Source: Owenia fusiformis
Taxonomy: Eukaryota; Annelida; Polychaeta; Sabellida; Oweniidae
Assembly (NCBI GenBank): GCA_903813345.2
Contig: CAIIXF020000008.1
Location: forward strand, 321,341 to 385,340
Length of the DNA stretch: 64,000 bases
Direction of reading: 5' to 3'
Below are positions 26,030 to 56,896 of this stretch, piece after piece; positions within the stretch are counted from its first letter, which is position 1; every line of letters starts with the position of its first letter. A program made the position numbers and the translations under genes. The notes under the pieces were generated by a model. The model did no database searches. It had not been told where the DNA came from and saw nothing but the letters and a program-made list of their open reading frames with translations.

Positions 26030-26465
26030 CAGTTATTACACATTTCAGCATGTGATACGGGAAATATTCCACGAAAGTAAAAATTGTATCACCACGAAAG
26101 CCATAGGCTATGACGAAAGCGCAACGCTGAAACGTGTGATGACGATTTTATCACATACTATGTAGAATTTAAGTGATTTGATTGGTAGCTTTCTTTGACG
26201 TTCTAACTTCTAGCTAGTTCCCCAAATGATGAATTTCGACATTTCAAAGAAATAATAACATAGCCTATATGTGACGTCATTTTGAATTAGGAAAGAATAG
26301 AATGAAGTTGTATGACGTCATTTCGTTACCATAGACAATGTGTGGTACGTGGGCTCGTATCATATGAAATTTATGTGATACGGGAAATACGTCATAGAAA
26401 GCAACCAATCAAATCACTAGATTTCTACATAGTATGTGATAAACTCTTATATAACAATACAGATG
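26030..26465. mobile_element. Palindromic repeat fragments shared with 48.55-48.76 kb
   Basis: 26040-26175 and 26370-26450 share blocks with 48545-48760: GTGATACGGGAAATATTCCA, CGTGTGATGACGATTTTATC and CACATACTATGTAGAA. The copies are in opposite orientations and form partial palindromes. Confidence 0.55.
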
Positions 26466-26764
26466 TTACTTTAGAAACTACAGAAAAATCACAGAAACAT
26501 GTCCACCAAATAGGTATTTATTAACCATACTTTTGGATCAAGCAAAATTTGAATTCATTTTTATTTCACTTGACCTGCTACGCCATTTGTCATGTTGCTA
26601 TAGTAACAATAATTATCCTTTGTGACATCAGATGACAATGAGACTGTTTTATCCAACTAAGAATTACATTACCCATTTACCTTAAAAATTTAAAGTAAAT
26701 TGGTTGAAAAATAATGAAATGACAGATAAATTCCCAGAACTTAGTGATCACCCTGTATTTTAAT

Positions 26765-27236
26765 TTGCTATGACCAAATCAGTGCCAAGCACTTAAAATA
26801 CCCTGGGAGCAGAATGTATGAGTCCATTGCTTTGACATTTACTTCGATTATTGAATCGGAGTATATTCCAAATAATTTTTGTTTGGGCGTAATGATTCCC
26901 CTCACAAAAGGCAGTAAAGATCCCCTTATAAAAGATAATTCGAGAGGGATAACTCTAATGACAATGTTCCGTAAACTTTTTGATAACATAAAACCACAGG
27001 TCCTTAAAACGATACCATCTTTACAAAGTGCGTCTGTTGACAAATGTTCTTCTATTCATACTTCTTTATTAGTACATGAAACTATTTCAGCAAAACAGGT
27101 TTATAAATGTTCTGTATCATTTTTAGCATTTGAAAAATATAACAATTTCACATCACAAAATATCACCATTCTGTGTAACTATTTGAATGTATATGCTGAA
27201 TGGGGTTACAAAATAATGCTGCCTAGAACGATATGA
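26765..27236 (+). pseudogene. LINE reverse-transcriptase fragment (N-terminal RT blocks)
   Basis: The frame translates to ...SAKHLKYPGSRMYES...IPNNFCLGVMIPLTKGSKDP...DNSRGITLMTMFRKLFDNI, the RT0-RT2 blocks of LINE ORF2, then loses similarity before the catalytic aspartates. It is a truncated, dead copy lying downstream of the PLEKHH stop codon. Confidence 0.7.
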
Positions 27237-27940
27237 CAACCTCTTTGTGGGGACATAAAACTGTAGATTTTTGGCATGTAATTTTTATATATTTTAGTTA
27301 TCTAGTACTGTATACAATTTCTATTGTATGTACATGTACCTTATATATTGGTGGACTAATTTTACAATCTATTGGAATGTCTAAAATAAGTGCATAGCAA
27401 CACAAGGCATAAAACAACAAATGTAAAACTAGTATTTTGTATATTTAGATGTGCAATTATTATTAACTTGCGCTTTCCTGTAAACCCTGAATAAAAGCTC
27501 AGATCAACAATATCCATGACAACAACATTAAATGTCATACCATACAACTGATATAAATATTCATGACGTATCAAGTTAGCTATCTTCACATTATTGTGAA
27601 AGATAGCGATTAGAGTACATTGATGACGCAATCTTTAGTTGTTCTGTCCTGGGCACAGCTCTATACTGTAAGCCTTGAGAAACGTAATGTCCTAAAATCA
27701 TTATTTGATGTGCCAATTATTACACTCTAAAGCTCTTCAATATTACATTCCTGGTAGACCCTTCTCTCTCAATAGGGAAAGTTCAAGTTGACCCAATAAA
27801 TGAACTTCTGTAATGATCCATTGATTTGCATAAGTTCTTTGTCTAATTCTCCACTCTGAAGTGTTGACGTGACATTACCAACATTGATGCGTCATGCTCT
27901 TCTTTGAGATTGCAAGTCCAATATTTCTACCCAGGATGAA
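27237..27940. other. 3' flank / probable 3' UTR of the PLEKHH gene
   Basis: AT-rich, no gene. I could not identify a convincing minus-strand AATAAA close to the stop codon. Confidence 0.4.
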
Positions 27941-48984
<21,044 letters not shown>

Positions 48985-49074
48985 CTGAAAATACAGGAAA
49001 AAATCAGATAGATAATGAGTCAGAAATGGTTCAAGTATTGTTTGTTTGATATGGTGCATGTATAGGTGTTCAAT

Positions 49075-49245
49075 AAAATGGGGAATCTATTGTATATTTG
49101 GTAAAATTATGCTTGTTTTGTATATTTGGTAAAACGGCACATGTATTGTATACTTGGTAAAATGGTGCATGTATTGTATATTTGGTAAAATGCTGAATGT
49201 ATTGTGTGTTCAATAAAATGATGCATTTGGGTAAAATAGAGCATG
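49075..49245. repeat. ~29-bp degenerate tandem repeat, about 5 copies
   Basis: Units contain TGTATTGTATATTTGGTAAA. Confidence 0.6.
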
Positions 49246-49249
49246 GCAA

Positions 49250-50072
49250 GATTGTATTGTAATATTGTACATGTACGGTGCTAAGGCAAATTTACAACAG
49301 TTTGCAGATTGTAAATATATCTTGTTGTACTTCTTCTGAAATAAATAAAAAGTAAACAATATGTACTTTTGACCGCTACTAAGTACTGTTGACCTCTACA
49401 CGGTACTGTTGACCAATTTAGTTTTACAGTAGTTTCAAGGTTTACAGTATCGGTATACAATTTTGCCAGTTGACCTCAAGAGAGGTCTACAATTATATAC
49501 TGTACATCCCTTCATATATAAAAATAGAGTCACTATGTGATACAATTAATATTCAAAGCAGTCAATAACAATTTTTATATTAAACATTTACCATGATTAC
49601 CATGGATACCATTACACATCCAATACTGCTAATACCAGCGTATAATTAACCTAAATTAATACATAGTGTGAGGCTACTATTTCTTGAAATGTATCAATTT
49701 GATGTTTGCCATATATTTTATACAAAGGATTGGTATCGATATGGCAAACTGAATTCAACACTTTTTTTCTCAATTATTGAAAACATTATGTACAAAAACA
49801 CGATCCTTTATGTAATGGTCACTAATTGACAATTTAGTGTGAAAATTATTTAAATATATTTTTATACCTGTTTTTGTTAACATTTTTTGATTTTTAGTGC
49901 AATTATTTTTTGTTCCTTTCAACCAATTTAACCGCCCCCTGTGGTATATTCCTTAAATAAATAAAGGGTGGGAGGGTTAGGATGATTTTTAAAATTGCTC
50001 AACGCGCATGACTGAAACATTTACAATACATAAAGCATTACATTCGTTCAAAAAAAACTTCAATTTATGAAT
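49250..50072. other. Sequence upstream of the Ngaro element, nothing recognised
   Basis: AT-rich; probably PLEKHH 5' intron if further exons lie beyond the window. Confidence 0.4.
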
Positions 50073-50457
50073 ATAAATGACCCTAATGCTTCATTAGGAT
50101 ATTTGTGTGGTGATGCAATATTTAACCTTTTAAACTTCTAACATCAGTAACCAATCAGAATCTTCCAGGCTCTAGGGTTTCTGTTTTCACAAACTACCTA
50201 GTCTCATTCACAGATATTTCAACTTACAGCCTAGAGCCTAGATATCGATACATTTATAAAATAGATTTTAACTGATTTTCATAGTCATTATATATATATA
50301 TATAGATTTATATTATAGTAAAAATCTTTTACAGATATTTCAACTTACAGCCTAGAGCCTAGATATCGATACATTTATAAAATAGATTTTAACTGATTTT
50401 CATAGTCATTATATATATATATATATATATAGATTTATATTATAGTAAAAATCTTTT
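50073..50457 (+). repeat. A1 repeat of the Ngaro element, with internal duplication
   Basis: 50073-50330 matches A2. The second half (starting ACAGATATTTCAACTTACAG) is then tandemly repeated at 50331-50457, a duplication absent from A2. Confidence 0.88.
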
Positions 50458-50592
50458 GTAGTAGTTTTTTAAATTCATAAAAAGGAGAATTGACTCAAAC
50501 ACAGGTCATCAAGCCTTACATTGGATATTACGAGTACTTAGGAAATCAGTTTTATCAGCAAACTTGGTAAGTGTACATTACACCTAACCTAT

Positions 50593-51279
50593 TTGTACTC
50601 TGCTGGGATTAGTATGGCAGCGGTAAAGACTCTCATATTCGGACAATCCTTCATATATTGGCTGAGGAACTTCACTGAAAAAAGCTCACCTAACTTTAAA
50701 TTAAACGCATCAGAATTTGAAATCGAGTGTCAAGGTATACGGGGAGGGGTTCTTCTAACATCATCATCTCAAAACAAGAAAAAACACCTCCTTCCACATT
50801 TGTATAAACAAATATCAACACTTGCACCAGAGCTGATTTATCTCCAGATGGGAGAGAATGATATTGACATCCCTGGTTCAGACCCGGAGAGGATTGCCAA
50901 TGCCATTATATCAGTTGGCAACTATCTGTTGCAACATGAATTTGTAAAATGCGTCAGCATTGGGCTATTATTCCACCGAATACATCCAAGTACAAGTGAT
51001 TATAACAAAAAAGTGGATAAAGTGAATGAATATATATGGCATTTATTAGGAAAGCCTGCCAAAAAGTGTAATTTTCATCTATCAAGGGAACAAATAATGA
51101 TTTTTCCAAACAAAGGTTTAAACCTTCACGGACTTAAGAATCAAACAATCTGGGATGGAATTCATCTAAATGACATAGGCCTCCAAAGATTTCATGATAA
51201 TCTAAAAAGATCACTCATCCTTACTAGGGATATCCATATTGGTAAGTCCTTATCACCACCATCATTCCCAGCAGAGTAA
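50593..51279 (+). CDS. SGNH/GDSL-type hydrolase ORF of the Ngaro element
   Basis: 228 codons, or 221 from the second ATG at 50614, which has the better context. Three SGNH-fold signatures are in order: a nucleophile block IFGQSF (Ser19), GEND at residues 87-90 (the G-x-N-D oxyanion block) and DGIH at 188-191 (the D-x-x-H catalytic pair). The usual GDS motif is GQS here. Esterase-like domains are known in some LINE ORF1 proteins, and hydrolase ORFs have been reported in some Ngaro-like elements; the role there is unknown. It sits first in the element, ahead of Gag, separated by a minisatellite. The last codons overlap a strong splice donor (ATTG|GTAAGTC at 51241/51242). Confidence 0.8.
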   Translation: MYSAGISMAAVKTLIFGQSFIYWLRNFTEKSSPNFKLNASEFEIECQGIRGGVLLTSSSQNKKKHLLPHLYKQISTLAPELIYLQMGENDIDIPGSDPERIANAIISVGNYLLQHEFVKCVSIGLLFHRIHPSTSDYNKKVDKVNEYIWHLLGKPAKKCNFHLSREQIMIFPNKGLNLHGLKNQTIWDGIHLNDIGLQRFHDNLKRSLILTRDIHIGKSLSPPSFPAE

Positions 51280-52122
51280 TATCTTAAGTTGTAAACATTT
51301 AGTTGTTCTGGTATGAACGATCTCATTTGAGATGCAGTACTCATGTTTTATATGTGTTATATATGAGTTGTCTCATTTGAGATGCAGTTCTCATGTTTTT
51401 ATATGTGTTATATATGAGTCGTCTCATTATGAGATGCAGTACTCATATTGTTTTATATGTGTTATGTATGAGTCGTCTCATTACGAGATGCAGTACTCAT
51501 GCTGTTTTTTTATATGTGTTACATATGAGTCGTCTCATTATGAGATGCAGTACTCATGTTGTTTTTATATGTGTTATATATGAGTCGTCTCATTATGAGA
51601 TGCAGTACTCATGTTGTTTTTATACGTGTTATGTATGAGTCGTCTCATTACGAGATGCAGTACTCATGCTGTTTTCGTATGTGTTATATATGAGTCGTCT
51701 CATTATGAGATGCAGTACTCATGTTGTTTTATATGTGTTATGTATGAGTCGTCTCATTACGAGATGCAGTACTCATGCTATTTGTGTATGTGTTATATAT
51801 GAGTCGTCTCATTATGAGATGCAGTACTCATGTTGTTTTATATGTGTTATATATGAGTCGTCTCATTATGAGATGCAGTACTCATGTTGTTTTTATATGT
51901 GTTATGTATGAGTCGTCTTATTACGAGATGCAGTACTCATGCTGTTTTTATATGTGTTATATATGAGTCGTCTCATTATGAGATGCAGTACTCATGTTGT
52001 TTTTTATATGTGTTATATATTAGTCTCTCATTATGAGACGCAATTTAATCATTTCCTCATAACCTTATTTTTGTAAGAACACAATGTTTCCAAAAATTCT
52101 CTGGCTGCCCTCTGTATTCCAG
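51242..52122 (+). other. Candidate intron inside the Ngaro element
   Basis: Donor G|GTAAGTCC at 51242 and acceptor CTGTATTCCAG at 52112-52122 bracket the whole 55-bp minisatellite, and the acceptor lies 10 nt before the Gag ATG. Splicing would not fuse hydrolase and Gag in frame: the hydrolase frame would stop within a few codons, overlapping the Gag start. Confidence 0.35.
51325..52040. repeat. 55-bp minisatellite within the Ngaro element, about 12 copies
   Basis: The unit contains GAGTCGTCTCATTATGAGAT, GCAGTACTCATG and TTTTATATGTGTTATATAT. The core TCTCATTATGAGA is itself palindromic. Overlapping repetitive reading frames here are by-products of the period. Confidence 0.93.
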
Positions 52123-52132
52123 GTAAACCACA

Positions 52133-53104
52133 ATGCCAAAACTAAGAAGTGCAAATAGGTCAACCATAGTGCAAGGGGATACAGCCTCTGAACCTGCCAC
52201 TCAAAATAGGGGGGAAAAGAGAAAACAATCAGGAAGTCTGAGTGAAGCTGACAGGGATGCAATTGTGGAGTCTTTGTTCAAAAAGCTCAGGCAAGAGCAG
52301 GAACCGTCACCTTCAACTTCAGCTTCTCCGCCAGATTCAAACATGGGAGAGATTATAGAGAACTTCCTGAAGGCTCCCACAGAAGAGGCCAGTGCGGGTG
52401 AGTCCTATCATTTGGCACCACCAAATATTATTTCATTAACAGGGGCAGGAATTCCCCTAACATCCAAAATTGAAGAAAAAATTAAAAAACAAATTGTCTC
52501 AAACGCCTATGTAGATTTCAACCAACTATTAACAGCCACTCAAGATTTAAGACCAAAACTAGTTAACCCCCTAAGTCAAGCTATAAGCGATCTTGTTAAC
52601 CCCCCAAAGGTAAAGAACCTGATATACAATATAAACAATTGGACAACTGCTTTTCACATTTACACATCAATTTATTGCCAAGCACACAAAAATGAGGTCA
52701 CCAAGCTATTGAAATATGGTGAAGATATTAGAGAAATGGCCCAATACGGAAACTTTCAAACAGCTAAGCTCTATGATGAAAACTTTAGACTCAACAAGAA
52801 GCAAATGAATTTTCAATGGGACCACTTCAACACTGAACTTTTCTCAAAAGTTTCACTACGCCTAGGGCAGCCCTTTCTTGAAACCCAAAAGCCAGTCAAC
52901 CAAAAACCAGACAAAAAATACTCCGGTAACAAACAATCCACCATCCCAAAGGGATACTGTTTCTCATTCCAAAAATTTGGAAAATGTACAAAAAACTCCT
53001 CCTGCAAATTCAAACATCTATGCTTTAAATGCAAAAGAGAAACACACACATCCCCAATGTCTGCTTTCAAGTGCACAGACACACAAAATCATAACACCGA
53101 TTAA
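52133..53104 (+). CDS. Gag-like protein of the Ngaro element
   Basis: 323 residues. The N-terminus is basic and serine-rich. The middle (YVDFNQLL..., NWTTAFHIYTSIYC, LLKYGEDIREMAQYG, YDENFR) matches the Gag region typical of DIRS/Ngaro elements. The C-terminus has a zinc finger CFSFQKFGKC-TKNSSC-KFKH, spacing C-x8-C-x5-C-x3-H, the RNA-binding CCCH type, followed by further cysteines (LCFKCKRE). The start follows the candidate splice acceptor by 10 nt. Its 3' end overlaps the Pol frame by about 227 nt in a different frame, so Pol expression probably needs a ribosomal frameshift or internal start. Confidence 0.85.
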   Translation: MPKLRSANRSTIVQGDTASEPATQNRGEKRKQSGSLSEADRDAIVESLFKKLRQEQEPSPSTSASPPDSNMGEIIENFLKAPTEEASAGESYHLAPPNIISLTGAGIPLTSKIEEKIKKQIVSNAYVDFNQLLTATQDLRPKLVNPLSQAISDLVNPPKVKNLIYNINNWTTAFHIYTSIYCQAHKNEVTKLLKYGEDIREMAQYGNFQTAKLYDENFRLNKKQMNFQWDHFNTELFSKVSLRLGQPFLETQKPVNQKPDKKYSGNKQSTIPKGYCFSFQKFGKCTKNSSCKFKHLCFKCKRETHTSPMSAFKCTDTQNHNTD

Positions 53105-54077
53105 TGTGAGATCCTTGGGAGCAATTATGCAATGCCTAAATGAATCTGAACACAATTTTCTGAAAAATGGTTTTACAGTCGGTTTCCAATTACAATATGA
53201 GGGCCCCAGGAATATAGAATCCTCAATCACATACAACCATAATTCAGTTAACAAGTCCCCAAAGGTCATTGAAGCATATCTAGACAAAGAATTAAGCGCT
53301 AATAGAATTATTGGACCATTCTCAAATCCTCCCTTGAAAAATTTTAGATCTTCACCTCTTGGCCTGATTCCAAAGAAAGAACATGGTAAATTCAGAGTAA
53401 TACATGACCTAAGTTTCCCCAGTAGGCAGTCCAACTCAGTGAATGCCGGTATCTCCGAACATGCTTCATCAGTTCACTATGACTCCATAGACAAAGTTAT
53501 CCATTTAATCCAAAAAAATGGGAGGGGTTCTTTTATTTCAAAATCTGACGTCGAAAATGCTTACCGAATTATTCCTATTTGTAAAGAGGACCATCACCTG
53601 TTAGGTTTTTCATGGAATGATATGTATTATTATGATACAGTTTTGCCACAAGGTTGCGCTTCTTCCAGCCAAATTTTTGAGAGATTTAGCTCCAATCTCG
53701 AGAAAATATTGAACATTTCCTTTGGAATACAAGACACCTCTCACTATCTCGATGATTTCGTTTTCATTGGCAAGACATATGGAACCTGCAACAAAAATCT
53801 CGAAACTTTTCTCAAAGTAGCAAAAAATATTGGTCTTCCAATCAAAGACTCAAAAACATGCAAGCCAAAAACATGTCAAATTGTGTATGGTATAGAATTG
53901 GACACAATTAAAATGGAAGCAAGACTGCCACAGGAAAAGTTAGAATTACTCAAAATCAAAATTGACAAGTACTATGATGCAACAACAATAACCCTTAAAG
54001 AACTGGAGTCATTGCTAGGTCTATTGAACTTTTCCTGCAAAGTTATTTATTGCCCCTGGTCGAACATTTATCCGTAA
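52878..54077 (+). CDS. Pol, reverse-transcriptase part (frame broken at 54043)
   Basis: About 399 codons from the first in-frame ATG inside the Gag overlap; the domain itself starts near residue 75. Seen in order: GFTVGFQLQY, SPLGLIPKKEHGKFRVIHDL, SKSDVENAYRIIPI (first catalytic Asp, residue 224), LPQGCASSSQIFERF, YLDDF (catalytic Asp pair, residues 290-294) and the thumb region KELESLLGLLNFSCKV. All three catalytic aspartates are present. Similarity continues into the RNase H frame after a 4-bp tandem duplication (TTATTTAT at 54043-54050), after which this frame reads only a few unrelated codons to a stop. The copy is therefore probably non-autonomous, though otherwise intact. Confidence 0.88.
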   Translation: MKPKSQSTKNQTKNTPVTNNPPSQRDTVSHSKNLENVQKTPPANSNIYALNAKEKHTHPQCLLSSAQTHKIITPINVRSLGAIMQCLNESEHNFLKNGFTVGFQLQYEGPRNIESSITYNHNSVNKSPKVIEAYLDKELSANRIIGPFSNPPLKNFRSSPLGLIPKKEHGKFRVIHDLSFPSRQSNSVNAGISEHASSVHYDSIDKVIHLIQKNGRGSFISKSDVENAYRIIPICKEDHHLLGFSWNDMYYYDTVLPQGCASSSQIFERFSSNLEKILNISFGIQDTSHYLDDFVFIGKTYGTCNKNLETFLKVAKNIGLPIKDSKTCKPKTCQIVYGIELDTIKMEARLPQEKLELLKIKIDKYYDATTITLKELESLLGLLNFSCKVIYCPWSNIYP

Positions 54078-54078
54078 A

Positions 54079-55581
54079 ATGTACAATCTCACAAAAGGGT
54101 TGATCAGATCAAAAAATTCCAATTTTGTCATAAATATTCCTGATGAGGTCAAAGAAGATCTTATGATCTGGAAATTGTTCTTGAAAAATCACAATGGTAT
54201 TTCCATGTTCTTACACCAGGAATGGGTCAACTCAGAAAAAATCAATTTCTACTCGGATGCTAGTGGTTCTCACGCTTGTGCAGGTGTCCTAGGTTCAAAG
54301 TACTTCATCATTCCATGGGATGAACAGTCAAGACACTGGGACATATCTTCAAAAGAACTTTTTCCCATTTATGTTGCTATACACACATGGGGATCTGCCC
54401 TTGCAAACCACAAGATCATATTTCACTGTGATAACCAGGGTGTAGTAGACATCATTAACACAGCCACAACAAGGAATACAACATCTCTCAAAATACTGAG
54501 ACAACTTGTCCTTTCTTGTTTAAAACATAACATACTTTTCAAAGCTAAGCATATTTGTGGTAAACATAACATTATCTCTGATCAATTATCACGCTTGCAG
54601 GTAAAAAAAAGCCAAAGCATTGGCACCCTGGCTCGAAAGTTCGCCCACCAAGATTTCTCCAAATCTGACATTACTGCAAGAATTACACAACTGATGTCTA
54701 AAAGTCTCACCACAAAGTCAAAAGAAAACTATCTCAGAGCTTGGACATTATATAAGAAGTTCTGTTCCCACAGTAACAGCACAGTAAAGGGTGTTCAGTT
54801 CCCCATTTCGACCCAACAGCTATCACAGTTCATTGCCTATCTATCTCTCCTGAACTACTCTGGCTCATCCATCAACACATATGTCTCAGGTTTATCTTTC
54901 TTACATAAGATATGCGATGTCCCAGACCCAGCAGACTGCTTCATCATTAGAAAGCTCCAGAAGGGAGCACAGTTAATGGGAGGGCCTTCTAATGATGGTA
55001 GGCTTCCAATTACTTTGAACATTCTTAAGAAACTTATTGACATTATACCGGTGATTTATGCTAACAACTATATAGCAATTATGACCACTGCTCTCTTTCT
55101 CTTCACATATGGTGCTTTTCTAAGAGTTGGGGAAGTCACATGGCACAAAGATAACAATAATACAATACAATTTTCCGATATATCCATCTCAAATGCAGGT
55201 GTTTGTATCAAAATGTCCAACTGCAAGCATAACAATCCAACCCAGCCCTTCAACATATTGATATCACCCATAAGGGGATCAAAATATTGCCCATACTCAG
55301 CCATGGTACATTATCTTAAGCTTAGGGGGGGCCAGCAAGGCCCGTTATTCTTGGACGAACATAAAGTACCTATTTGTAGGTCTTTATTTGTAAAATACTT
55401 AAAAAGTTCACTTGAAGCTGCTAGTATTGATCCTAAAAAATATAATTCGCACAGTTTACGCATTGGTCATGCTACACAACTTATATCAGAAGGTGTGAGC
55501 CAAGATATTGTTACACAAATGGGTCGATGGAAATCAAGTGCTGTGAAAAAATACATTAGAATTCAAAAATTCAATATATAA
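54079..55581 (+). CDS. Pol, RNase H and tyrosine recombinase part
   Basis: 500 codons, continuing Pol after the frameshift; true domain sequence begins upstream of the ATG, from about 54049. RNase H shows its four acidic residues: D60 (YSDAS), E93 (SKEL), D118 (HCDNQ) and D158 (ISDQLSR). The recombinase follows after a short linker, with R349 (GAFLRVGE), H468-x-x-R471 (HSLRIGHATQ), W484 (MGRWKS) and nucleophile Y492 (KKYIR). This is the tyrosine-recombinase integrase used by DIRS-order elements to insert circular DNA. No methyltransferase domain intervenes. Confidence 0.9.
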   Translation: MYNLTKGLIRSKNSNFVINIPDEVKEDLMIWKLFLKNHNGISMFLHQEWVNSEKINFYSDASGSHACAGVLGSKYFIIPWDEQSRHWDISSKELFPIYVAIHTWGSALANHKIIFHCDNQGVVDIINTATTRNTTSLKILRQLVLSCLKHNILFKAKHICGKHNIISDQLSRLQVKKSQSIGTLARKFAHQDFSKSDITARITQLMSKSLTTKSKENYLRAWTLYKKFCSHSNSTVKGVQFPISTQQLSQFIAYLSLLNYSGSSINTYVSGLSFLHKICDVPDPADCFIIRKLQKGAQLMGGPSNDGRLPITLNILKKLIDIIPVIYANNYIAIMTTALFLFTYGAFLRVGEVTWHKDNNNTIQFSDISISNAGVCIKMSNCKHNNPTQPFNILISPIRGSKYCPYSAMVHYLKLRGGQQGPLFLDEHKVPICRSLFVKYLKSSLEAASIDPKKYNSHSLRIGHATQLISEGVSQDIVTQMGRWKSSAVKKYIRIQKFNI

Positions 55582-56297
55582 CTCAGACGGTGGTGCCACT
55601 TGATAGCTCTAACCTAGATCAGTAGAATATACTCAGTATTACATAACATTTGGAGGATTGGGTATTTGTACCTATCCTCATATTATATACTACTCATGCA
55701 TGTTATCATTACATTTTTAAACTTGTGTACTGTATAAATCATACATGTATATAGCAAAGCACTTCAATGAACATTACATTTTTTAGATGGATTTATCATT
55801 TGTGATAGTCTATAGATCACCTTGCTTTACAAGATGAAACTGGCAAAGCTGTTACCATTTATGATTATCTACCAATCTTGTTATTAAACTATTATTAAGG
55901 TAATCATCATTCATACAATAATGCCAGCAAGTACTACAATTTTAAGCCTATGGTGTAAGTAGGGTAACATTAGAGATTTCATTAATTCAATTTATTGCCC
56001 TCAGTGTGTCTTATCTGCTATCTTTAATTTCTCACGACCTTCATGGTTAATTACAAGTAATGGCATTCCACTTGACTATTTCTTGATCACAGTAGCATAT
56101 CATTGGGATGCTACGCTCAATCATCTTTAAGTGCTCTGTTCATGTAACAGGCACACCAGGAATTAATGGACATCATTAAAGTAATTACTTTAAGATAAGT
56201 CACACTGATAATGGTATTTGTCCTTCTGATTTTGAGAGGGGGTGGTGCTTAAGGCCTTCGGTTTGGGCGTTCATGCTATCTTTATATAGCATTCCGT
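55582..56297 (+). other. 3' untranslated region of the Ngaro element
   Basis: About 715 bp without coding potential between the recombinase stop and B1. Confidence 0.7.
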
Positions 56298-56434
56298 GGG
56301 CATTTTTGCCCCAACCAAAAATTATTTTATTGTAACTATTATGTAACATTACGTAATTCAATAAAATTTGTAATATTTTATTGCCCACATCTGCCTTACT
56401 TCTTCTTTTCTTAATATGAATCTATCACATAAAT
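56298..56434 (+). repeat. B1 repeat of the Ngaro element
   Basis: 137 bp. Begins with a short stem GGGCATTTTTGCCC and contains the inverted pair CAATAAAAT / ATTTTATTG. Read as identical to B2. Confidence 0.9.
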
Positions 56435-56688
56435 GACCCTAATGCTTCATTAGGATATTTGTGTGGTGATGCAATATTTAACCTTTTAAACTTCTAACAT
56501 CAGTAACCAATCAGAATCTTCCAGGCTCTAGGGTTTCTGTTTTCACAAACTACCTAGTCTCATTCACAGATATTTCAACTTACAGCCTAGAGCCTAGATA
56601 TCGATACATTTATAAAATAGATTTTAACTGATTTTCATAGTCATTATATATATATATATATAGATTTATATTATAGTAAAAATCTTTT
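56429..56688 (+). repeat. A2 repeat of the Ngaro element
   Basis: Matches 50073-50330 except for the length of an AT dinucleotide run. Lacks the internal duplication seen in A1. Confidence 0.9.
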
Positions 56689-56759
56689 CCGCCCATTTTC
56701 CCCAGCCACCACCCTTGTCTCATTATCATGTATTGTTATACACATGTACATATATGTGC

Positions 56760-56896
56760 GGGCATTTTTGCCCCAACCAAAAATTATTTTATTGTAACTA
56801 TTATGTAACATTACGTAATTCAATAAAATTTGTAATATTTTATTGCCCACATCTGCCTTACTTCTTCTTTTCTTAATATGAATCTATCACATAAAT
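56760..56896 (+). repeat. B2 repeat of the Ngaro element (right end)
   Basis: 137 bp, ends CACATAAAT. The following genomic sequence begins ATAAAT. Confidence 0.9.

Larger units (their letters stand above)
50073..56896 (+). mobile_element. Ngaro-type tyrosine-recombinase retrotransposon
   Basis: Split direct repeats in the order A1 (50073-50330) - coding region - B1 (56298-56434) - A2 (56429-56688) - B2 (56760-56896). B1 and B2 (137 bp) read identically and A1 and A2 differ essentially only in an AT microsatellite, so the insertion is recent. It encodes, on the plus strand, an SGNH hydrolase, Gag, and Pol with reverse transcriptase, RNase H and tyrosine recombinase. There is no DAM-type methyltransferase domain between RNase H and recombinase, which separates it from DIRS1 and PAT groups. 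A hexamer ATAAAT occurs at the left end, the B1/A2 junction and the right end, and no ordinary target duplication is seen, as expected for recombinase-mediated insertion. Pol is broken by a 4-bp duplication at 54043-54050. Confidence 0.9.

Noticed and set aside
51332-51966. Short repetitive plus-strand frames (CYMCYI-type)
   Set aside because: By-products of the 55-bp minisatellite.
50073-56896. LTR retrotransposon
   Set aside because: The direct repeats are split and reordered (A1...B1-A2-B2), the integrase is a tyrosine recombinase and no protease or DDE integrase is present.
50073-56896. DIRS1- or PAT-type element
   Set aside because: There is no methyltransferase domain after RNase H and the termini are split direct repeats of the Ngaro layout rather than inverted repeats with an internal complementary region.
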